A stretch of 8,520 bases of DNA from Phycisphaerae bacterium (GTDB taxonomy: Bacteria > Planctomycetota > Phycisphaerae > UBA1845): assembly GCA_021604825.1 (NCBI GenBank), contig BQJS01000206.1, positions 1 to 8,520 of the forward strand, written 5' to 3'. The notes below the pieces were generated by a model. It ran no database searches. It was not told the origin of the DNA and was given only the letters and a program-made list of their open reading frames with translations. A program made the position numbers and the translations under genes. Below, piece after piece: positions 1 through 6,597 of this stretch. The stretch's first letter is position 1. Each line of letters begins with the position of its first letter.

Positions 1-37
1 CGGGTTTCTGCTTTCTGGACAAGAGTCTCAATGGCAT
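1..37 (-). CDS. Probable start of a further minus-strand gene, cut by the window edge
   Basis: Reading leftward from an ATG at 37-35, twelve codons stay open to the window edge and give MPLRLLSRKQKP. A well-placed Shine-Dalgarno sequence, GGAG at 49-46, lies 8 bases before the ATG, better than most ribosome sites in this window. The start lies 55 bases after the stop of the coiled-coil gene on the same strand, so it would be the third gene of that run. The short peptide is basic (R4, R8, K9, K11). Nothing can be said about function. The call rests only on the ribosome site, the open frame and the spacing. Confidence 0.45.
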   Translation of the reverse strand, partial: MPLRLLSRKQKP

Positions 38-92
38 GTCTTGCTCTCCAATTCAATCCGCCCGTTCAACGATCCGACATTTCGATCGCCGC

Positions 93-1151
93 CTACCCAA
101 TGGCCCGCCGCTTGGCATCGCGACAGAGTTTCTGGAACCGATCCAGCGACTCGTTTGCGGCTTGCTCGGTCGCACTCGGCATGTCTTTGTCTGCCGGAGC
201 GCCCTGGTTGGCCGACTCTCTCGTAACCCCATACTGCGGTAGCAACTCGTCGGTCTGCTCGCTGATCGTGGTGATCTCCACGTCCAGATGCTTCTGCAAC
301 GATGCGAGTGACGACGAAGCAGCCTGCAATTCTTTCAACTTGACGTCCCATTCCGTCTGCGACAAAGCCAACTGCTCGCGTTGGGCGGCCAACTCCTGTC
401 GCCCCGACTCGAGCTGATGGGCGATGCTCTCCAATTCGACGCGCCGCGCTTCGGTGGCTTTGCGTTCCTGATTGAACGCCTCCTGCTGAGCGGCAAATGC
501 TTTCTGCTGCTCGGCAAGTTGCTGCTGTTGTGCGACAACGCTTTGTTCGACCTTCGCGACCTCTTGCTGCTTCAGGGCAATGCTTGACTTGGCCTCCTCG
601 ACGCTTGCGGATGCCTGCCCAATTTCCTTGCGGGCCTCTTCAAAGTCGAGGCGCTCTTTCTCGAGCGCCATCCGCTGCTCATCGACCTTCTGCATCGCAG
701 CGCTGGCCGCCGACTCACGCTTGGTGAGTTCTTCAACCTGCTTGTCCAACTCTACGAGACGAACGTTGGCTTGCTCGTCGCGCTGGCGAAGTTCCTCCAA
801 CTGCGATTTCTGCGTCGAGGCCAGCTGCTCCGCCTGAGCCTTTAGACCTTCGTACTCCTTCTCGCGGGCATCGAGCTCGGCTTCACGCTTTTCGATCCGT
901 TCGCACAGTGCGATCTGCTCTTGACCGAACGACGATCGTTCCGTATCGAGCTTTCGATACTCGTCGGCCAGCGCGACGCGGCACGATTCCAGCGCCTTGG
1001 CCCGAGCGTCGAGCAACTCACGAAGTCCGCGCATCGCGCCGACGACTTCCTGTCCCATCATTTCAATACGCTGGCTATCAAAATCGCCTGACGACGACTG
1101 ATTGCCCTGGGCGTTCTGTTCGTTTTTGCTCTGTTCCACAGCTGTCCCCAC
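93..1151 (-). CDS. Long coiled-coil protein of unknown function
   Basis: The protein has 352 residues. I do not recognise a family. Residues from about 30 to 300 are almost entirely Glu, Gln, Lys, Arg, Ala and Leu with heptad-like spacing. The first proline of the whole protein is residue 305, so one very long alpha-helical coiled coil is likely. A glutamine-rich stretch lies near residues 205-230. The tail (about 305-352) is looser and ends in a basic segment, RDAKRRAIG. There is no signal peptide and no membrane segment, so it is probably cytoplasmic. The start is GTG at 1151-1149, preceded by a G-rich Shine-Dalgarno-like run (AGGGGGG) about 7 bases away. It lies 39 bases after the 1191-1778 gene and is probably cotranscribed with it. 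A structural, scaffold or cell-organisation role would fit, but such coiled coils give many false similarities (SMC, myosin), so no function is assigned. Confidence 0.88.
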   Translation of the reverse strand: MGTAVEQSKNEQNAQGNQSSSGDFDSQRIEMMGQEVVGAMRGLRELLDARAKALESCRVALADEYRKLDTERSSFGQEQIALCERIEKREAELDAREKEYEGLKAQAEQLASTQKSQLEELRQRDEQANVRLVELDKQVEELTKRESAASAAMQKVDEQRMALEKERLDFEEARKEIGQASASVEEAKSSIALKQQEVAKVEQSVVAQQQQLAEQQKAFAAQQEAFNQERKATEARRVELESIAHQLESGRQELAAQREQLALSQTEWDVKLKELQAASSSLASLQKHLDVEITTISEQTDELLPQYGVTRESANQGAPADKDMPSATEQAANESLDRFQKLCRDAKRRAIG

Positions 1152-1190
1152 AGTTCATCCCCCCTGCTTGGCCCCGACGTTCGACCGTTA

Positions 1191-1778
1191 CTACTGCAAC
1201 TCGTTGATCATTTCTCGAACACTCTTCTTGCCCCGTGAGAGTCGCCGTTTGATGCGAATCGACTTGGCCACTTTCGGATCGAGTTGGGCAAGCAAGGCTT
1301 CATCTTCTGCGTCCAGTTCCTCTTTTGACTTCTCAACTTTGACCGGTTTCTTCGCGACTCCATCCGCCGGTTTCGAGTCGTGCTGTTGTTCGTCTGACTT
1401 CGCTCCGCCGCCTGACTTTCGAGGCTTGGCTTTAAGACTCGGCTTCTTCGATTTCTTGCCACCGGGAAGCGAGATGATTCCCGACGCCGCTTCGGCTGGC
1501 GGTCCTGCTTCCACAACAGGCGCTTCAGCCCGAACTTTTGGAGGCGCTGCGTTGACAGTCGGCGCATCATTGGCAACGGGTGCGGTCGTTGCCGTATCTT
1601 CGACAGCACGTGGCGCAATTGGTTCGGCGCGAGACACCTGCGCCAACGCGGCACTGGCTTTGTCCATCGCGTCGACCCATGCCGCGATCTTTGAATCCAG
1701 ATCGTTGATGGCGCGTTCGATTGCGGTGTCATCTTGCGACAACACTGCGATCGCTGGATTTTGCTCTGATCCATTCAT
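1191..1778 (-). CDS. Small protein with a disordered Pro/Ala/Lys-rich middle, function unknown
   Basis: The protein has 195 residues and matches no family I know. Three parts can be seen. Residues 1-50 look helical (a run with DTAIERAINDLDSKIAAWVD). About 51-145 is rich in Ala, Pro, Lys and Ser and is probably disordered. About 150-195 is highly charged and ends in a basic block containing RIKRRLSRGKKSVREM. There is no signal peptide or membrane segment. The ATG at 1778-1776 is the first in frame; the upstream AAAGGGA is too far away (about 14 bases) to be a convincing ribosome site. The gene is the first of the leftward run and is followed after 39 bases by the coiled-coil gene. The opposite strand is also open here (1102-1800), but that reading is a Ser/Ala-rich shadow. 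The basic end could bind nucleic acid or a partner protein; this is speculation. Confidence 0.8.
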   Translation of the reverse strand: MNGSEQNPAIAVLSQDDTAIERAINDLDSKIAAWVDAMDKASAALAQVSRAEPIAPRAVEDTATTAPVANDAPTVNAAPPKVRAEAPVVEAGPPAEAASGIISLPGGKKSKKPSLKAKPRKSGGGAKSDEQQHDSKPADGVAKKPVKVEKSKEELDAEDEALLAQLDPKVAKSIRIKRRLSRGKKSVREMINELQ

Positions 1779-1851
1779 GATTGCGTGCGTGTCCCTTTGA
1801 GCAGACAGTTCATCGCCGCGCGAATTTAATGCGTGCCGAGACCTGTCGCTC

Positions 1852-1857
1852 TGTCAA
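1852..1857 (-). promoter_or_regulatory. Possible -35 element for the leftward genes
   Basis: The minus strand reads TTGACA here, a perfect sigma70 -35 hexamer, 74 bases before the ATG of the 1191-1778 gene. No good -10 lies at 17 bases. The nearest AT-rich hexamer, CATTAA at 1831-1826 (minus strand), is about 20 bases away, which is too far for a normal promoter. It is reported as a weak candidate only. Confidence 0.22.
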
Positions 1858-1866
1858 AATATACGT

Positions 1867-1881
1867 TTCGCTTTCGGCGAA
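1867..1881. promoter_or_regulatory. Short inverted repeat in the divergent intergenic region
   Basis: TTCGC and GCGAA form a perfect 5-base inverted repeat around a 5-base spacer (TTTCG). It lies between the divergent leftward and kynurenine transcription units. It could be half of an operator for a dimeric regulator or a small hairpin. Five-base arms occur often by chance, so confidence is low. Confidence 0.2.
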
Positions 1882-1927
1882 TGACGCCCTTAATTGTGGG
1901 GAATGTACTCGCGTCCAGTAACTCGCC

Positions 1928-1943
1928 GGATTCAGCCGAATCC
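1928..1943. promoter_or_regulatory. Perfect 6-base inverted repeat upstream of the kynurenine operon
   Basis: GGATTC, then AGCC, then GAATCC: both arms match exactly with a 4-base centre. It ends about 50 bases before the ATG at 1994, where an operator or a 5' leader hairpin could sit. No regulator gene is in the window. In Pseudomonas the kynurenine genes are controlled by the Lrp/AsnC-type KynR; whether anything similar binds here cannot be told from the sequence. Confidence 0.3.
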
Positions 1944-1993
1944 TTACGCACTGGCATATTCACGTTCGGTCAAGATTGACAACGTCCACTCTG

Positions 1994-3037
1994 ATGGCTA
2001 CACCTTGCGGCGTGAACGCTCTAAAGATCGACTTACACACGCACATCCTCCCGGAAACCTGGCCCGATCTCGTCGAACGCTACGGGTACGAGGGCTTCGT
2101 TCGCCTGGACCATCACGAATCCTGCAAAGCCCGCATGATGATCGGCGACAAGTGTTTTCGGATCATCGACGACGACTGCTGGTCATCCAAGCGCAGAATC
2201 GCCGACTGTGACCGAACGGGCGTATCCGCTCAGGTACTCAGCACCGTTCCGGTCATGTTTAGTTATTGGGCCAAGCCGGCTGACACGCATGACCTGTCGC
2301 GGATCCTCAACGATCACATCGCTGGCGTGGTCCGAGAGAACCCATCGCGATTCGTGGGTCTCGGTACGCTGCCCATGCAAGCGCCCGACCTGGCCATCAA
2401 AGAGTTGGAACGATGCGTTAAGGAGTTGGGGCTCGCTGGCGTCCAAATCGGATCACACATCAACGACTGGAACCTCAACGAACCCGAACTATTTCCAGTG
2501 TTTGAGTGCGCCGCAGATTTGGGTGCCGCCGTCTTTGTTCATCCGTGGGATATGGCCGGCAAAGATCGGATGTCGCGCTACTGGTTGCCATGGCTCGTCG
2601 GCATGCCGGCTGAAACCTCGCTGGCGATTTGCTCGATGATCTTCGGCGGAATATTTGAACGACTTCCGAATTTAAAAGTCGCGTTCGCCCACGGTGGCGG
2701 TTCATTTCCGGCGACGATTGGACGAATCGAACACGGTTTTAATTGCCGCCCCGATCTGTGCGCCATAGATAACAACGTGAATCCGCGAGACTACCTCGGA
2801 AAGTTCTATTTCGATTCACTCGTCCATGATGCCGATGTGCTTCGCTATCTCATCCAACTCGCCGGGGCAAACCGCATCGCCCTCGGGTCGGACTACCCGT
2901 TCCCATTGGGCGAAGCGGAACCCGGCAAGCTCATCGAATCAATGACTGATCTTGATACCGAAACACGATCGCGCCTTTTGAGTGGTACCGCGTTGGAATT
3001 TCTAAGCTTGCAGGAAAGCAGGTTCACCAAGTCATAG
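1994..3037 (+). CDS. acmsd: 2-amino-3-carboxymuconate-6-semialdehyde decarboxylase (ACMSD)
   Basis: This is a metal-dependent amidohydrolase-fold decarboxylase. It converts ACMS, the ring-opened product of 3-hydroxyanthranilate, to 2-aminomuconate semialdehyde, and so steers carbon away from spontaneous quinolinate formation. Numbered from the ATG at 1994 (347 residues), the metal and catalytic positions are all present: H15 and H17 (DLHTH), H183 (FVHPWD), H233 (FAHGGG) and D300 (GSDYPFP). As I recall the human enzyme (336 residues), these correspond to H6, H8, H174, H224 and D291, a constant shift of 9. Other family stretches include STVPVMFSYWAKP, RFVGLGTLPMQAP and YWLPWLVGMPAET. The start is uncertain: TTG at 1976, ATG at 1994 and GTG at 2012 are all in frame and none has a good ribosome site; family alignment favours a start at 1994 or 2012. 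It is the first gene of the operon, 53 bases before kynU. Confidence 0.96.
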   Translation: MATPCGVNALKIDLHTHILPETWPDLVERYGYEGFVRLDHHESCKARMMIGDKCFRIIDDDCWSSKRRIADCDRTGVSAQVLSTVPVMFSYWAKPADTHDLSRILNDHIAGVVRENPSRFVGLGTLPMQAPDLAIKELERCVKELGLAGVQIGSHINDWNLNEPELFPVFECAADLGAAVFVHPWDMAGKDRMSRYWLPWLVGMPAETSLAICSMIFGGIFERLPNLKVAFAHGGGSFPATIGRIEHGFNCRPDLCAIDNNVNPRDYLGKFYFDSLVHDADVLRYLIQLAGANRIALGSDYPFPLGEAEPGKLIESMTDLDTETRSRLLSGTALEFLSLQESRFTKS

Positions 3038-3090
3038 TTGGCACTGGTTAGCCTATTCGCATTTGCATTCAATCTCGTTATCATTCTGCG

Positions 3091-4404
3091 ATGCACGCCG
3101 AGCATATCCCAAGTACGGCTGACTTCTCGACCGACCGCAACTTTGCGGAGCGGATGGATGCGGCTGACACCTTGCGTCCGTTTCGCGAACAATTCTGCAT
3201 ACCCAAAACCGACGACGGCAACGAAGTCATTTACTTAGCCGGTAATTCGTTGGGTTTGCTACCGAAAACTGTCGCACCGATCGTTGAGCGAGAGCTCGAG
3301 GATTGGGGGAGGTTGGCGGTCGACGCGCACTTTGACGGACGCCAGCCTTGGTATGGCTATCACGAGCAATTTCGTGAATCCGCAGCAAGAATCGTTGGTG
3401 CCCTTCCGACCGAAGTGGTGCTGATGAACAGCCTGACCGTCAATCTGCATCTGATGATGGTTTCGTTCTACCGCCCCACTGTCGAGCGATTCAAGATCAT
3501 TACCGATTGGCCGTCATTCCCGTCGGACATTTACGCGGTCGATTCTCAAATCCGTCATCATGGTTTCGACCCAGGGCAGGCGTTCATCAAAGTTGGCCCG
3601 CGCGATGGTGAACACGTCATCAACATGGATGATTTGGCAGCACAGATCGAAGCGCACGGTTCGCAAGCCGCACTGGTCATGGTCAGTGGCGTCAACTACT
3701 ACACGGGTCAATTCTATGATCTCAAAAGGCTCACGGACGCAGCCCACCGCGCCGGTTGCATGATTGGAATTGATCTGGCCCATGCGGCTGGCAATGTTCC
3801 TCTTTCGCTCCATGAGTGGGACGTCGATTTCGCGGTGTGGTGCAATTACAAATATCTCAACAGCGGCCCTGGAACCGTGGGTGGGTGTTTCGTTCACGAG
3901 CGGCATGCCAAGAATCAAGAGTTGAATCGTTTCGCCGGCTGGTGGGGGAATGATCCGAAGCGGCGATTCATAATGCACCTTCAACCCGAGTTCGTTCCAA
4001 TGCCGAAGGCGGACGGATGGCAAGTGAGCAATCCACCGATCTTGGCGATGGCTGCGATACGCGGCTCGTACGACTTGTTCGATCAAACGACAATTGCCAC
4101 ACTGCGCGAGAAATCGCAACGGTTGACTGGCTACCTGGAATTCTTGATCGACGAGCAAGGGCAGGACCGCTTTGAATTGATCACACCGCGCGATCCCAAT
4201 CAGCGAGGTTGCCAGTTATCAATCTTGGCCAAGGATCGACCCAAGGCGTTGTTCGACGCCCTGCATAAGGCAAATGCCGTCGGTGATTTTCGCGAACCGA
4301 ACGTAATTCGCATTGCTCCGGTGCCCATGTACAACTCATTCATGGACGTGTGGCGATTCGCTCAGATACTGGTCCAAGCCGGAGGCGGCGATCTCGATGG
4401 CTGA
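3091..4404 (+). CDS. kynU: Kynureninase
   Basis: This is a pyridoxal-phosphate enzyme that cleaves 3-hydroxykynurenine (or kynurenine) to 3-hydroxyanthranilate (or anthranilate) and alanine. The 437 residues cover the full family length. Characteristic stretches appear in order: LAGNSLGLLP near the N-terminus, LMNSLTVNLHLMM, WPSFPSDIYAVDSQ, SGVNYYTGQ, the cofactor-contacting IDLAHA (D228, H231), the Schiff-base lysine K254 in WCNYKYLNSGPG, GWWGNDPKRRF, WQVSNPPIL and RGCQLSI. The strong likeness to the animal enzyme and the monooxygenase next door suggest that 3-hydroxykynurenine is the main substrate. The ATG at 3091 has no clear Shine-Dalgarno sequence; an in-frame ATG at 3154 is the next choice, but it would leave little sequence before the conserved core. 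The last 8 bases overlap the start of kmo. Confidence 0.97.
   Translation: MHAEHIPSTADFSTDRNFAERMDAADTLRPFREQFCIPKTDDGNEVIYLAGNSLGLLPKTVAPIVERELEDWGRLAVDAHFDGRQPWYGYHEQFRESAARIVGALPTEVVLMNSLTVNLHLMMVSFYRPTVERFKIITDWPSFPSDIYAVDSQIRHHGFDPGQAFIKVGPRDGEHVINMDDLAAQIEAHGSQAALVMVSGVNYYTGQFYDLKRLTDAAHRAGCMIGIDLAHAAGNVPLSLHEWDVDFAVWCNYKYLNSGPGTVGGCFVHERHAKNQELNRFAGWWGNDPKRRFIMHLQPEFVPMPKADGWQVSNPPILAMAAIRGSYDLFDQTTIATLREKSQRLTGYLEFLIDEQGQDRFELITPRDPNQRGCQLSILAKDRPKALFDALHKANAVGDFREPNVIRIAPVPMYNSFMDVWRFAQILVQAGGGDLDG
4381..4385 (+). promoter_or_regulatory. Ribosome binding site for kmo, inside kynU
   Basis: GGAGG lies 11 bases before the ATG at 4397, inside the final codons of kynU. It decides the start of kmo: the longer in-frame opening from 4313 is only out-of-frame kynU sequence, whereas the FAD-binding fold begins just after 4397. 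Confidence 0.6.
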
Positions 4405-5761
4405 TGTGCAAACGGGCCAACACGTTACGATCGTAGGCGCGGGCTTGGCAGGCGCTTTACTGGCTACCCGCTTGGGGCAAGCAGGTTTCAACGTCAACGT
4501 ATACGAATCGCGTTCCGATCCGCGCGGCAAAGACTTGGTCGCGGGAAGGTCGATCAACCTTGCGATTTCGGCAAGAGGCTTTCACGCGCTGGGGCAGATC
4601 GGATTGACCGAGACAATTCTCGAATTATCCACCCCAATGCGAGGCCGCATGATGCATTCGGTCGACGGCCAACTTCAATTTCAACCTTACAGCGCGCATT
4701 CGGAGGATGTCATTCACTCCGTTTCGCGAGCGGAATTAAACATGGCGCTGATCGCGGCCGCCGATAGGGTCCCCAATGTAGAATTCCATTTCGATCACAA
4801 GTGCGTCGATACCGATCTCGACCGTGGCAGCGCTTCGTTTTTCGATCGCCTCAGCCAAAAGACTGTACACAGCCAAGACGGATTGGTTATTGGGTGCGAC
4901 GGTGCTTACTCGGCGGTACGCAAGCGGATGCAACGCCTCGACCGTTTTGATTACAGCCAGTCCTATCTCAAACACGGCTACAAAGAACTGTGCATTCCCG
5001 CCAAGCCCGACGGAACTCACGCCCTCGAACCGAACGCCCTTCACATTTGGCCGCGGCAATCGTTCATGATGATTGCACTACCCAACTTGGACGGGTCATT
5101 TACATGCACACTGTTTCTGGCGTTCGAGAGTGAGAACGGCCCGGCGTTTTCCAAGCTTGGCGATGAAGCGCAGGTCAACGCTTTTTTCGACGCTCAATTC
5201 CCCGACGCCAAGAAGATCATGCCAACGTTGATCGACGATTTCTTCGAGAATCCAACGTCGGCATTGGTGACGGTTCGTTGCGGACCATGGTTCTATGAGG
5301 ACAAGGTGACGCTCGTCGGCGACGCCTGCCACGCAGTTGTTCCGTTCTATGGCCAAGGTGCCAACGCTGCGTTCGGTGACTGTACCGCGTTGGGCGATCT
5401 GATGATCGAACAATCAGCAAACGGACGATCGACTTCCGCAGCAACACTACGCGAGTATTTTGATCGTCGAAAAATCCATACCGACACGTTGGCCGACCTC
5501 GCCGTCTTGAACTTTGTAGAAATGCGTGACCACACCGGATCGCAACTATTCTTGATGAAGAAAAAATTGGAACAGACGCTACATAGACTGTTTCCGAAAT
5601 CGTTCCTGCCATTGTATTCCATGGTTTCGTTCTCATGCGTGCCGTATCACGACGCCGTTCAGCGAGCGAAACGACAATGGCGATTCGTCCGGCGAGTGGC
5701 ATTGGTTACCATTGTTGCGGTGATCGCGTTGGTCGTTTGGATCGTGATATTCCGGTCTTAG
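4397..5761 (+). CDS. kmo: Kynurenine 3-monooxygenase with a C-terminal membrane tail
   Basis: This is an FAD-dependent, NADPH-using hydroxylase that turns kynurenine into 3-hydroxykynurenine. It has 454 residues from the ATG at 4397. Residues 10-19 carry the Rossmann motif VTIVGAGLAG. GRSINLAISARG follows, a signature of this enzyme. The NAD(P)H/FAD motif GCDGAYSAVR is at 166-175, and LVGDACHAVVPFYGQGANAAF at about 306-326 contains the flavin-contacting Gly-Asp pair (G308, D309). YKEL and IWPRQSFMMIALPN are also typical. The last 25 residues contain a strongly hydrophobic helix (about 434-452) that follows two arginines and ends FRS, so the enzyme is probably tail-anchored in a membrane. The start overlaps the kynU stop by 8 bases with its own GGAGG, which suggests translational coupling. 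An earlier in-frame ATG at 4313 is rejected. The stop is 35 bases before the dioxygenase gene. Confidence 0.96.
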   Translation: MADVQTGQHVTIVGAGLAGALLATRLGQAGFNVNVYESRSDPRGKDLVAGRSINLAISARGFHALGQIGLTETILELSTPMRGRMMHSVDGQLQFQPYSAHSEDVIHSVSRAELNMALIAAADRVPNVEFHFDHKCVDTDLDRGSASFFDRLSQKTVHSQDGLVIGCDGAYSAVRKRMQRLDRFDYSQSYLKHGYKELCIPAKPDGTHALEPNALHIWPRQSFMMIALPNLDGSFTCTLFLAFESENGPAFSKLGDEAQVNAFFDAQFPDAKKIMPTLIDDFFENPTSALVTVRCGPWFYEDKVTLVGDACHAVVPFYGQGANAAFGDCTALGDLMIEQSANGRSTSAATLREYFDRRKIHTDTLADLAVLNFVEMRDHTGSQLFLMKKKLEQTLHRLFPKSFLPLYSMVSFSCVPYHDAVQRAKRQWRFVRRVALVTIVAVIALVVWIVIFRS

Positions 5762-5796
5762 CGTAAGTCTAAACTCGAATTGCGTGGAAATCGATC

Positions 5797-6579
5797 ATGT
5801 CGCTAAATTACTCAGAATACCTAAAAATCGACCAGCTTCTCGACTTGCAGAAAGTTCGTTCCGACCCACCGGAACACGACGAGATGCTCTTCGTCATCAT
5901 CCATCAAGTCTATGAGCTCTGGTTCAAACAACTCATTCACGAATTTGAACTCTTAAAACAGGAGTTTCGCGACAACGATTTGTACGGCGCGATCCACCGC
6001 TTTCAACGCGCCCGCACCATTATGAAAACGCTCGTGTCGCAGCTCGATATTCTCGAAACGATGACGCCGATGTCATTCGCCAGTTTCCGAGATCGATTGG
6101 AGGAAGCGTCCGGTTTTCAATCCGTACAGTTTCGCGAAATGGAATTCTTGCTGGGTTATAAGCGAGCCAAGACGTTGGAGTTCGTGCCTCCGCAATCGCC
6201 CGCAAGAGCTGTTCTGAAAAAGCGGTTGAAAGAACCAACGGTTGTCGATTGTTTTTACGAGTTTCTCGCCCACCACGGCGTGACGATCCCCGAAGAACTA
6301 AAGAATCGGGATCTCACTCAACCAACCGAACCGAACGAAATCATTCAGCAAGGCATCTCGCGCCTTTACCGAGAAAAGCCTCAGCTGGCGATCCTGTTTG
6401 AACAAATGGTCGATTACGATGAAGGCCAGCAGGAGTGGCGCTACCGTCATGTCAAGATGGTTGAACGCACCATCGGCAACAAGCAGGGAACCGGCGGATC
6501 GTTGGGCGTGGCGTTCTTGAAGCAATCACTCTTCAAATCGATATTTCCAGACCTTTGGGCTGTTCGTCACGAATTCTAG
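5797..6579 (+). CDS. kynA: Tryptophan 2,3-dioxygenase
   Basis: This haem enzyme performs the first step of the pathway, L-tryptophan plus O2 to N-formylkynurenine, in the cytoplasm as a tetramer. It has 260 residues, slightly short but within the bacterial range. Key positions are visible: H36 in IIHQVYELWFKQ, the active-site histidine; R98 in SFASFRDRL, which by family comparison binds the substrate carboxylate; SGFQS at 105-109; the proximal haem ligand H218 in YRHVKMVERTIG; and the GTGGSLGVAFLK loop near the end, which closes over the substrate. The ATG at 5797 gives the expected N-terminus. The only ribosome-site hint is a weak TGGAAA shortly before it. The gene sits third in line after kynU and kmo, and 18 bases before kynB. 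Confidence 0.97.
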   Translation: MSLNYSEYLKIDQLLDLQKVRSDPPEHDEMLFVIIHQVYELWFKQLIHEFELLKQEFRDNDLYGAIHRFQRARTIMKTLVSQLDILETMTPMSFASFRDRLEEASGFQSVQFREMEFLLGYKRAKTLEFVPPQSPARAVLKKRLKEPTVVDCFYEFLAHHGVTIPEELKNRDLTQPTEPNEIIQQGISRLYREKPQLAILFEQMVDYDEGQQEWRYRHVKMVERTIGNKQGTGGSLGVAFLKQSLFKSIFPDLWAVRHEF

Positions 6580-6597
6580 TATCGAAAAGTGGTCAAC

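Noticed and set aside
28..351. Minus-strand open frame of 107 codons at the left end
   Set aside because: It overlaps the end of the coiled-coil gene in another frame, has an Arg/Gly-rich composition typical of a shadow and has no supporting motif.
1102..1800. Long plus-strand open frame of 232 codons opposite the small disordered protein
   Set aside because: It is Ser/Ala/Phe-rich with no recognisable domain, and it overlaps both minus-strand genes. It looks like the complement of Lys/Ala/Glu-rich coding sequence.
1976..1981. TTGACA on the plus strand as a -35 element for the kynurenine operon
   Set aside because: No -10-like hexamer lies 16-18 bases downstream, and the resulting transcript would begin inside or after the probable start codon.
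3038..3090. Possible internal promoter (TTGGCA) between the decarboxylase and kynU
   Set aside because: No acceptable -10 is found at the right spacing. The 53-base gap shows nothing else.
3514..4158. Minus-strand open frame of 214 codons inside kynU
   Set aside because: It lies wholly inside a clear kynureninase gene with intact motifs. It is an antisense shadow.
4313..4396. Upstream extension of kmo by 28 codons
   Set aside because: The extra residues are kynU read in another frame. The ribosome site and the FAD-binding start both point to 4397.
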